Origin: an uncultured Porphyromonadaceae bacterium
GTDB taxonomy: Bacteria > Bacteroidota > Bacteroidia > Bacteroidales > Muribaculaceae
NCBI GenBank assembly: GCA_905198125.1
Contig: CAJKBH010000045.1
Coordinates: forward strand, 1-22,499
Reading direction: 5' to 3'
Length of the DNA stretch: 22,499 nucleotides
The position numbers and the translations under genes are program-made. The notes beneath the pieces are model-generated. The model did not search any database, had not been told where the DNA came from, and was given only the letters and a program-made list of their open reading frames with translations. How positions within the stretch are numbered: the first letter of the stretch is position 1; each line of letters starts with the position of its first letter. Below are positions 16,512 to 22,499 of the stretch, piece after piece.

Positions 16512-17566
16512 TTCAATTCCAGTTTGTCAATGTTTTTCGGCACGAGATGCGCGTATTTCTCCATCTCGTCCATTATAGCCTTGCGGCATTCGTCCATAGT
16601 GCCCTCGAATTCGGCACCGGCCGCCATCCTGTGGCCACCGCCGCCCAAGTCCTCGCATAGGTCGCTGACTGGAAAGTCATAGCGACTGCGCATCGACACC
16701 TTGATGCAGTCGTCGTCCTCGCGCAGGAATATGGAATACACCACGCCTCGGATTCGCAACGGCTCGTTCACCAGTCCCTCGGTATCGCCCTTCTGATAAT
16801 CGAACCTGTCCAGGTCTTCTTTCGTCAGGTACACCAATGCGCCCCGGTACTTGGGGAATATCTCCATCCGTTCAGATATGGCGAAGGCGTTCAGCTTCAT
16901 GGCCTGGTATGTGGTGAGCTTTACGGCCTCCCACATTATCTGGGACTTGTCCGCGCCTTTCTCCAGCAGCTTGATCATGACCTGATACACTTCCGGATCA
17001 CTGCAGTTTACCGTAAAGTTCTGAGTATCGGTAATCAGGCCGGTCAGCAGGCACTGTGCCGCATCCCGGGGCATATCAAGATACCAGCCTAAGTCGCATA
17101 TCAGCCGAAACGCCAACTCGCACGTCGACGACATTTCGGGATACGAAATCTGCAGCGCGCCTTCTATCTGCGGTTTCTGATGATGGTCTATCAGCACCTT
17201 GGCGGCGGGACTCTCACTCATGGCCGTTCCCAGATTGCCCAGGCGGCTCCATGCGTTGAAATCGCAGCACAGCACCAGGTCGGCCTCCGACATCAGACGG
17301 TCGGCATATTCCTTGTGCTGAGTGTATATCACGGCATCCTTGGTCGAAGGAAGGAATTCCAGCGACTTGGGCATTCGGTCGGGCAGTATGACATTCACGT
17401 CCTTGCCCATCGTCTTCAGCGTATGGTACCAGCCGAAGCTGCTGCCGATGGCATCGCCGTCAGGGCGTACATGACATGTTATCAGTATATTATGACTGCC
17501 GTCAAGAAGTTGACGCAACCTCTTGACTGTCTCGTTAGGTATCACTTTCGATAGTGCCATGTCCAT
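16508..17566 (-). CDS. DHH-family phosphoesterase, NrnA-like oligoribonuclease/pAp phosphatase
   Basis: DHH/DHHA1 proteins of this type (NrnA) degrade short RNA oligomers and/or convert 3'-phosphoadenosine 5'-phosphate to AMP, using Mn. From the chosen start (352 aa) the motifs are HVRPDGDAIGS (32-42), CDFNAWSRLG with Asp102, the DHH triplet at 127-129 (LIDHHQ), and the C-terminal DHHA1 motif GGGGHRMAAG at about 308-317. ATG 17566 is used because the open frame can be extended only to a TTG at 17578 that lies inside the -7 promoter box TATATTTG. ATG 17560 is a second candidate. The stop overlaps the DUF4827 start. Substrate (nanoRNA or pAp) cannot be chosen from sequence. Confidence 0.88.
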   Translation of the reverse strand: MDMALSKVIPNETVKRLRQLLDGSHNILITCHVRPDGDAIGSSFGWYHTLKTMGKDVNVILPDRMPKSLEFLPSTKDAVIYTQHKEYADRLMSEADLVLCCDFNAWSRLGNLGTAMSESPAAKVLIDHHQKPQIEGALQISYPEMSSTCELAFRLICDLGWYLDMPRDAAQCLLTGLITDTQNFTVNCSDPEVYQVMIKLLEKGADKSQIMWEAVKLTTYQAMKLNAFAISERMEIFPKYRGALVYLTKEDLDRFDYQKGDTEGLVNEPLRIRGVVYSIFLREDDDCIKVSMRSRYDFPVSDLCEDLGGGGHRMAAGAEFEGTMDECRKAIMDEMEKYAHLVPKNIDKLELK

Positions 17567-17575
17567 TTTAATCCG

Positions 17576-17583
17576 CAAATATA
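17576..17583 (-). promoter_or_regulatory. Promoter -7 box ahead of the DHH phosphoesterase operon
   Basis: On the minus strand, TATATTTG followed by CGG matches the Bacteroidota -7 consensus TAnnTTTG. It ends 9 nt before the ATG at 17566, which predicts a very short leader. I do not see a convincing TTTG -33 element at the proper distance, so the promoter is weakly defined. It would start the run from the DHH gene through at least sppA, perhaps to aguB. Confidence 0.5.
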
Positions 17584-17684
17584 CAAATATTCCGCGAATT
17601 ATACGAGTAGTTTCCTATAAACTGTTAATTTTATTAATATTTTTTATAAAGTTGGCCAATATTCTTATCTGATCTTCGCGATTC

Positions 17685-17915
17685 TTACTTACCGCTTCGC
17701 TCCGGGCCTGGATTCTTTTCGCATTCGCATTTCTCCCCTCCGTCGCATTCCCGCCTTTCCAATTTCCTGCTTTCGCATACTTCCGACAGTGAACAGCCAC
17801 AGCAATTACTCATCCGTTTGCGTCGCTTTTTGCTGAACAGATTCACCAGTATCCACACCACGATGCCTGCCAATATCAGAAGCACCACGATATATTGCCA
17901 TAAATTGCTGTGCAT
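17685..17915 (-). CDS. Small Cys-rich membrane protein, FeoB-associated-like
   Basis: This 76-aa protein begins 3 nt after the topB stop, so it is almost surely co-transcribed. Residues 8-27 form one hydrophobic transmembrane helix, followed by a basic patch (KKRRKR, 29-34) that should face the cytoplasm. A Cys-rich tail contains seven Cys (38, 39, 41, 47, 57, 63, 65), beginning NCCGCSLSEVC. This architecture resembles the FeoB-associated Cys-rich membrane protein family (short helix, KK-rich turn, CGCSxxxxC), but no feoB is in the window. The Cys cluster suggests metal or Fe-S binding; function is unknown. The tail is longer than the roughly 50-aa typical members. The remaining gap to the DHH gene is about 100 nt and AT-rich. 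Confidence 0.7.
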   Translation of the reverse strand: MHSNLWQYIVVLLILAGIVVWILVNLFSKKRRKRMSNCCGCSLSEVCESRKLERRECDGGEKCECEKNPGPERSGK

Positions 17916-17918
17916 GTT

Positions 17919-19772
17919 CTATTTCTTTTTTGCGCTTTTCTTTTGTTTGGTCTCTTTCTTGCCGTCCGTCGGCTGCTCGGCCACGATCCGGCGGTTGGAA
18001 TTGTCGCTCATCACGCTGCGCGTTATCTCATAGATCATCTGCTTAAGCTGGTCTATGAATTCGGTGGCGCTGTAGTTTCCGGCCTCGATGGCACGCAGCC
18101 TACCCTCCCAGATGCCGGTCAGTTTGGCACTTTTCAGCAGTTCCTCCCTGATAAGCCCTATCAGCTGGATGCCGGCCTCGGTGGCGCGCAGCGACTTACG
18201 TTCCTGACGGATATATCCGCGCTTGTACAGGGTCTCTATGATGGCCGCACGGGTGGAAGGGCGCCCTATGCCGTTGGCCTTCAGGGCCTCACGCAATTCC
18301 TCGTCGTCCACGTTCGATCCTGCCGTCTCCATCGCCTTCAACAGCGTTCCCTCGGTGTAATACTTCGGGGGCTTCGACGTGCGTTTGGCCAGCTGCGGTT
18401 CGTGTGGTCCGCTTTCTCCTTTAACAAATTCGGGAAGGATTCGGTCATCGTCGTCCTGCGTCTGTTCGTTGGAATTCTTCTGATCCTTGGCGTAGACCTT
18501 GCGCCATCCCGGATCGAGTATCACTTTGCCCGTGGTCTTGAAGCCGGTTTTGCCTGCCTTTCCGGTCACCACCGTCTGCTCGAACGTGCAGTCGGGATAG
18601 AAGGCACTGATGAACCGCTGCGCTATCAGATGAAATACCCGCTTCTCGTCCAGCGTCAGGTCGGGCGGCAACGTCTGTCCGGTGGGTATGATGGCGTGAT
18701 GGTCGGTTACCTTTGAGTTGTCGAACACTTTCTTGCTCTTACGTATCTTTCCGCCCAATATCTCGGCCGTCAGCCCGGCGTATGGCTTCAGGCTACGCAT
18801 GATACCTCCTATCTTGGGATACATGTCGTCTGTCAGATATGTTGTATCGACACGCGGATAGGTGGTCAGCTTCTTCTCGTAAAGGCTCTGGATGGTCTTG
18901 AGCGTACTGTCGGCGCTCATGCTGTATTTCTTGTTGGCCTCTACCTGCAGCGATGTCAGGTCGAACAGCTTGGGCGGCGCTTCCTTTCCCTTCTTTTTCT
19001 GAATATCCTCTACCACGAAGGGATGCTGCTTCACCTCCTCTAACAGTGCCCGACCCTTGGCCTCCTCGTCGAATGCCTTGACCTGAGCCGAAAACAGCAC
19101 GTCGCGGTATTTGGTCTTGAGCTCCCATGTGTCTTTCGGCACGAAGTTCTCTATCTCCTGCTGGCGCTGCACCACCAATGCCAGCGTCGGAGTCTGCACG
19201 CGCCCCACGGAGAGTATCTGTCTGTCCTGGCCATATTTAAGCGAATATAGGCGCGTGGCGTTTATGCCGAGTATCCAATCGCCTATTGCCCTGCAAATGC
19301 CGGCGGTGTACAGCGAATCCAGCTCCTTGTGCTCGCGCAGGTTGCGGAATCCCTCGCGCACGGCGTCGTCTGTCAGCGAACTGACCCACAGGCGCTTGAT
19401 GGGCTTGTTGCATTCCGCCTTCTGCATCACCCAGCGCTGTATCACCTCACCCTCCTGGCCGGCATCGCCGCAGTTCACTATCTCGTCACACTGACCTATC
19501 AGGTTCTTTATGACGTTGAACTGCTGCTGTATGCCGGGGTCGTCCATCACCTTGATGCCGAACTTGGGAGGTATCATCGGGAGCGGACTTAACGCCCATC
19601 GTTTCCAGCCCTCGGTATAGTCGCCCGGATCCTTTAGAGTGCATAAGTGGCCGAAGGTCCATGTCACGCAATATCCGTTGCCTTCCATGTACCCTCCGCG
19701 CGACGCCGTGGCGCCCAATATCCGCGCTATGTCACGGCCTACGCTCGGTTTCTCGGTTATGCACAGTATCAT
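17919..19772 (-). CDS. topB: DNA topoisomerase III (type IA)
   Basis: TopB is a type IA enzyme that relaxes negative supercoils and unlinks replication and recombination intermediates. The 617-aa protein starts with the Toprim domain: Glu7 in ITEKPSVGRDIA (5-16) and the acidic motif GDAGQEGE (102-109). RAIGDWILGINATRLYS (161-177) and SVGRVQTPTLALV (188-200) follow, then the active-site Tyr305 in TTYPRVDT. Later motifs are DHHAIIPTG, YYTEGTLLKAMET, LKANGIGRPSTRA and GYI. There is a Lys-rich tail (about 600-617) but no C-terminal zinc-finger Cys clusters. It begins 10 nt after mazG and ends 3 nt before the small Cys-rich gene. Length and motifs are those of a complete chromosomal enzyme; a mobile-element copy is possible but there are no transfer genes nearby. 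Confidence 0.95.
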   Translation of the reverse strand: MILCITEKPSVGRDIARILGATASRGGYMEGNGYCVTWTFGHLCTLKDPGDYTEGWKRWALSPLPMIPPKFGIKVMDDPGIQQQFNVIKNLIGQCDEIVNCGDAGQEGEVIQRWVMQKAECNKPIKRLWVSSLTDDAVREGFRNLREHKELDSLYTAGICRAIGDWILGINATRLYSLKYGQDRQILSVGRVQTPTLALVVQRQQEIENFVPKDTWELKTKYRDVLFSAQVKAFDEEAKGRALLEEVKQHPFVVEDIQKKKGKEAPPKLFDLTSLQVEANKKYSMSADSTLKTIQSLYEKKLTTYPRVDTTYLTDDMYPKIGGIMRSLKPYAGLTAEILGGKIRKSKKVFDNSKVTDHHAIIPTGQTLPPDLTLDEKRVFHLIAQRFISAFYPDCTFEQTVVTGKAGKTGFKTTGKVILDPGWRKVYAKDQKNSNEQTQDDDDRILPEFVKGESGPHEPQLAKRTSKPPKYYTEGTLLKAMETAGSNVDDEELREALKANGIGRPSTRAAIIETLYKRGYIRQERKSLRATEAGIQLIGLIREELLKSAKLTGIWEGRLRAIEAGNYSATEFIDQLKQMIYEITRSVMSDNSNRRIVAEQPTDGKKETKQKKSAKKK

Positions 19773-19782
19773 ATCCCGTCGG

Positions 19783-20577
19783 TTATCGGTTCTCGTTATT
19801 TTTCTTGTATTCGTCCCATAGGGCGTCCATCTCGGCGAGAGTCAGGTCACTCACCTTCTTGCCTTGTGCCTTGGCGCCGGCCTCGATATAATTGAAGCGG
19901 TCGATGAACTTGCGGTTGGTATGCTCCAGCGCGTTCTCGGGCTTGACGCCGTAGAGTCGTGCGGCGTTAATCACGGCAAACAGCAGGTCGCCGAATTCCG
20001 CTTCCAATCTCTTGGCATCCTTCCCTTCGATCTCAGCCTCGACCTCGGACACTTCCTCCTTAACCTTTGCCCACACGTCCTCGCGCTTCTCCCAGTCGAA
20101 ACCTACGTTGGCGGCCTTCTCCTGGATGCGCTCGGCCTTGATCAAGGCTGGCAACGCCTTGGGCACACCGCCGAGTACGGTCTTGTTGCCGTCTTTCTCG
20201 CTCTGTTTCAGCTTCTCCCAGTTGCCTATCACGGCCTCGGCGGTGTCGGCCTGCACGTTGCCGTAGATGTGCGGGTGTCGGTATATCAGCTTGTCGGTCA
20301 GCTTGGTGCACACGTCGGCAAAGTCGAATGCTTCCTTCTCCTCGCCTATCTTGGAATAGAACACCACATGCAGCAGCACGTCGCCGAGTTCCTTGCAGAT
20401 GTTGGCGTTATCCTCTGCCATCAGCGCGTCGCACAGCTCGTAAGTCTCCTCTATGGTGTTGGGACGCAGCGACTCATTGGTCTGCTTGCGGTCCCACGGG
20501 CATTTCACCCTCAGTGTCTCCAGCACGTCCAGCACCTTGTCGAACGCCTGCAGTTTTTCTTCTCTTGTATGACTCAT
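19783..20577 (-). CDS. mazG: Nucleoside triphosphate pyrophosphohydrolase MazG
   Basis: MazG hydrolyses NTPs and dNTPs to the monophosphates and pyrophosphate, thereby cleaning damaged nucleotides and affecting the stringent response. The 264-aa protein has two MazG repeats, as in E. coli. The N-terminal copy carries CPWDRKQT (26-33), IEETYELCDAL (42-52, Mg-binding EExxE) and KELGDVLLHVVFYS (62-75). The C-terminal copy has KVKEEVSEVEAEI and EAEFGDLLFAVINAAR. GFDWEKREDVW links them. Start ATG is 2 nt after the stop of the upstream transporter, so coupling is tight; topB follows after 10 nt. Confidence 0.96.
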   Translation of the reverse strand: MSHTREEKLQAFDKVLDVLETLRVKCPWDRKQTNESLRPNTIEETYELCDALMAEDNANICKELGDVLLHVVFYSKIGEEKEAFDFADVCTKLTDKLIYRHPHIYGNVQADTAEAVIGNWEKLKQSEKDGNKTVLGGVPKALPALIKAERIQEKAANVGFDWEKREDVWAKVKEEVSEVEAEIEGKDAKRLEAEFGDLLFAVINAARLYGVKPENALEHTNRKFIDRFNYIEAGAKAQGKKVSDLTLAEMDALWDEYKKNNENR

Positions 20578-20579
20578 TG

Positions 20580-21542
20580 TTATGCTATTTTCTTCACTTT
20601 GTCACTCTCGTGGCGGAACAATTGCCACGAGTTCAGAATGTTCTGCCAGGCGATGTAGGCAGCCGGTGCCACGGATGCCAACGGCGTCATGTAGGCCATG
20701 GCCAGCCAGATGGCCAGTACGGTGTTTTTCTGCATCAGACTCTGCGCACAGCTTACGCGCAGATCCTTGTCGACGGTATCGCCGCGGCTCCGCATTCTCC
20801 TCATCATATATTCGCCTAACTTCCGGCCCACGGCAAACTGCAGCAGGCATACGCCCAATGCTCCCGCCACCATCCATATCAGTGACATCAGCTGGCTCTC
20901 GTCCCAGTGCAGTATCACGAAGCCGACGCAGTTGCCCACTATCAGTATCAGCGCCACCACCCACATATAGAACGACAGCTGCTGCGACTTCTCGATCACA
21001 CGGTGCGCCTGCGGCCATATATACCGAAGCAGGAAAGCGCATACCATAGGCAGTATCAGCAACGGAAACACCTTGCACATTATCAGCCATGTGGATTCCC
21101 AGAACCCGAATGCCGTGTAGTCGCCGACTAACGCCAATACCGCCGAGCCTGCGAATGCTATGACTGTGTTGCATATCAGCGAATACGTGGCCACATACGA
21201 TATACTGCCGCCGAGCATCGACGTAATGACCGGCGCGGCCGTAGCCGTGGGTATGAACACGCAGATGAACACGCCTTCGGCCACGGTGTGGCTGAACGGC
21301 AAGATAGCCAGATAAACGGCCGCAGCCATACCGAGCTGTATCGCGAGTTCCAGCACCTGGCTGCGGTGAGGTTTGAATTCCTTAGGCTTCAGCCGGCAGT
21401 AGGTCACGAACAGCATCGCGAAGATCAGATACGGCGACAGAAACGACAGATACCCTATCCATTTATAGAACAGAGCACCGACTATGATGGCCACCGGCAA
21501 CATCGAGCTCTTGATCTGCTGACGATGTATCGCTATCTTCAT
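20580..21542 (-). CDS. SBF/BASS-family (bile acid:sodium symporter-like) membrane transporter
   Basis: This 320-aa protein consists almost entirely of hydrophobic helices, about nine to ten, of the bile acid:sodium symporter (BASS) fold. Features seen are an N-terminal pair of helices (about 14-50), VFICVFIPTATAAPVITSML near the first crossover, a second inverted half with LPMVCAFLLRYIWP, and a C-terminal QSLMQKNTVLAIWLAMAYM followed by PLASVAPAAYIAWQNI, the family's second crossover pattern. The substrate is unknown: bile acids, pantoate-like acids or other organic anions are carried by members. It lies between mtnN (16 nt upstream) and mazG (2 nt downstream), so it is part of that operon. 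A link to MTA/SAH metabolism is only a guess from position. Confidence 0.8.
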   Translation of the reverse strand: MKIAIHRQQIKSSMLPVAIIVGALFYKWIGYLSFLSPYLIFAMLFVTYCRLKPKEFKPHRSQVLELAIQLGMAAAVYLAILPFSHTVAEGVFICVFIPTATAAPVITSMLGGSISYVATYSLICNTVIAFAGSAVLALVGDYTAFGFWESTWLIMCKVFPLLILPMVCAFLLRYIWPQAHRVIEKSQQLSFYMWVVALILIVGNCVGFVILHWDESQLMSLIWMVAGALGVCLLQFAVGRKLGEYMMRRMRSRGDTVDKDLRVSCAQSLMQKNTVLAIWLAMAYMTPLASVAPAAYIAWQNILNSWQLFRHESDKVKKIA

Positions 21543-21558
21543 TGTATCTTGCCCTCAG

Positions 21559-22245
21559 TTACAGCCGCTCCAGCAGTTGGTTCAGTACGTGAAATGTCTT
21601 TTCAGGGGCCTCCGACCAGAAGTTCTGGTATTGCGACAGGTTGTCGGCGGCTCCGGGGGTGTCGCTCACCACGCGGATAACCATGAACGGCACCTTGGCC
21701 CATGCACACGCCTGCGCTATCGAGGCGGACTCCATGTCGCACGCCTTGGCCTCAGGATAAACGGCCTTGATGGCGGCGATTTCCTCAGGTGTGGTGATGA
21801 ATTTGTCGCCTGTGGCTATGATGCCGGTCTGTATCTGTTCGCCGCTGTCCTGCAGCGCCTTGATGATTTCCATTCCTTTCTCGTATGGACGGAACAGCAG
21901 CGGAAAACCGTCGGCCTCGCCGGGCTGAGTACCTGGCCCGCACCAAACGTCATGGTAACCGGCACCGTCAACGGCCAATACCGTTCCGACTTTAACGGCA
22001 GCATCCGCACCACCGGCCACGCCGCTGTTGATTACCAGTTCCGGCTTATACCTATCTATAAGTTTCGATGTCACAAGCGCGGAATTGACTTTGCCGATAC
22101 CGCATTTGGCCAGCAGTATGTCATGACCTTTTATTTCGCCGCGATTCACGGAGATGCCTTCGCAATCCTCCGTAGTATGTTCCTTCATCAGATTCAGCAG
22201 CAACGCTTTCTCCTTATCCATTGCCGCCACTATCAGTATCCTCAT
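21559..22245 (-). CDS. mtnN: 5'-methylthioadenosine/S-adenosylhomocysteine nucleosidase
   Basis: MtnN (Pfs) removes adenine from MTA and SAH, recycling by-products of polyamine synthesis and methylation. The 228-aa protein has the expected residues: Glu12 (MDKEK), CGIGKVNSA (48-56), SGVAGGAD (74-81), GDKFI (146-150), the purine-ribose site ACDMESASIAQ with Glu172, and Asp195 in RVVSDTPG. These correspond to E. coli Glu12, Glu174 and Asp197. The start is ATG 22245. An in-frame upstream ATG at 22296 would add 17 residues across the -7 promoter box, so it is rejected. Just before the ATG, AAGAAG may act as a weak ribosome site. It is the first gene of the operon mtnN, SBF transporter, mazG, topB, small Cys-rich gene. 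Confidence 0.96.
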   Translation of the reverse strand: MRILIVAAMDKEKALLLNLMKEHTTEDCEGISVNRGEIKGHDILLAKCGIGKVNSALVTSKLIDRYKPELVINSGVAGGADAAVKVGTVLAVDGAGYHDVWCGPGTQPGEADGFPLLFRPYEKGMEIIKALQDSGEQIQTGIIATGDKFITTPEEIAAIKAVYPEAKACDMESASIAQACAWAKVPFMVIRVVSDTPGAADNLSQYQNFWSEAPEKTFHVLNQLLERL

Positions 22246-22271
22246 CTTCTTTTGCAATCTAATATATACTG

Positions 22272-22303
22272 CAAAATTACTTCTTTTTACCGACATGACA
22301 AAA
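22272..22303 (-). promoter_or_regulatory. Bacteroidota-type promoter of the mtnN operon
   Basis: Reading the minus strand, TTTTG (22303-22299) lies 19 bp before TAATTTTG (22279-22272), a near-perfect -33/-7 pair. The mtnN ATG follows 26 nt downstream, leaving a leader of roughly 15-20 nt. The -33 box abuts the first base of the 97-bp repeat array, so anything upstream of -33 that helps the promoter lies within repeat DNA. Confidence 0.75.
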
Positions 22304-22499
22304 CTGGAATGACGACGTCCACGTCGTCAACTCATAGATGAGGAAAACCTGCGGGCGATGGGGACACCGCCCCTCCAGTCGTTGCGGGTTGCGTCGGCGA
22401 CTGGAATGACGACGTCCACGTCGGCAACCTATGGCCCGTTTGAATCTGTGGGCGGTGGGGACACCGCCCCTCCAGTCGTTGCGGCTTGCGTCGGCGACT
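22304..22499. repeat. Tandem 97-bp repeats made of hairpin segments (array continues past the window)
   Basis: Two units of exactly 97 bp, 22304-22400 and 22401-22497, with the first 2 bases of a third at the edge. The first 23 bp and the last about 40 bp are nearly identical; a central stretch of about 30 bp varies without length change. Each unit holds GACGACGT-CC-ACGTCGTC (22311-22328; one mismatch in unit 2) and GGGCGGTG-GGGA-CACCGCCC (22450-22469; one mismatch in unit 1). The junction between units forms a third stem, TCCAGTCG (22374-22381) with CGACTGGA (22398-22405). No gene is evident in it. It is much more GC-rich than the adjacent promoter. Confidence 0.8.

Noticed and set aside
19449..19469. 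TopB Toprim motif reads DAGQE instead of the classic DxDxE, suggesting a crippled metal site
   Set aside because: Many topoisomerase III proteins have a DAG[RQ]EGE form at this site, and the catalytic Tyr and all other motifs are intact, so it looks like a normal variant.
19864..20658. Long plus-strand open frame opposite mazG
   Set aside because: It mirrors mazG in another frame and has a low-complexity Leu/Val/Gly composition; not a gene.
22246..22296. 17-residue N-terminal extension of mtnN from an upstream ATG
   Set aside because: The -7 promoter box lies inside it, and family members start at the MRILIVAAM equivalent.
22304..22499. CRISPR array
   Set aside because: The unit is 97 bp with long structured repeats and only about 30 bp variable, there are only two full units, the variable parts are partly similar and no cas gene is present.

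Overview
The window looks like a chromosomal segment from an anaerobic gut Bacteroidota (order Bacteroidales, possibly Muribaculaceae; family-level placement is inference). The reasons are the moderately GC-rich coding sequence, promoters of the Bacteroidota type (TTTG, about 20 bp, TAnnTTTG) with little Shine-Dalgarno signal, lipoproteins with an acidic stretch after the lipobox Cys, and families typical of the order (BtuG-type propeller lipoprotein, DUF4827, the sppA-lpxK-punA-thiL run). There are no tRNA or rRNA genes, no transposase and no CRISPR array. Coding density is very high, and no gene-free stretch exceeds about 300 bases.

Left arm, plus strand (1-7442): tsaD (tRNA t6A synthesis) has its own promoter almost touching the start codon. 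It is followed by a PncC/CinA-C-domain protein with an unusual N-terminal extension. Next comes a vitamin B12 acquisition operon: a compact cobalamin riboswitch, btuB (TonB-dependent receptor), btuG (surface propeller lipoprotein), btuF (periplasmic binding lipoprotein) and btuC (permease). The BtuD ATPase that should power BtuC is not in the window. The gap between btuG and btuF holds two mutually exclusive hairpins.

Strand switch (7441-7573): btuC and aguB converge on a 133-bp AT-rich block of nested inverted repeats that contains bases of both stop codons. It probably acts as a bidirectional terminator.

Right arm, minus strand (7572-22245), in transcription order from the right: mtnN (MTA/SAH nucleosidase), an SBF/BASS-family transporter, mazG, topB and a small Cys-rich membrane protein form one tight operon from a clear promoter at 22272-22303. 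A second run then starts at a promoter near 17580: a DHH phosphoesterase, a DUF4827 lipoprotein, glmM, sppA, lpxK, punA, thiL, aguA, aguB. This run mixes envelope synthesis (glmM, lpxK), protein turnover (sppA), purine and thiamine metabolism (punA, thiL) and the two-step conversion of agmatine to putrescine (aguA, aguB).

Right edge (22304-22499): two copies of a 97-bp tandem repeat built of hairpin-forming segments start directly at the -33 box of the mtnN promoter and run off the window. This array and the B12 locus (missing ATPase, compact riboswitch, alternative leader structure) are the parts most worth a second look. Everything else is ordinary core metabolism.
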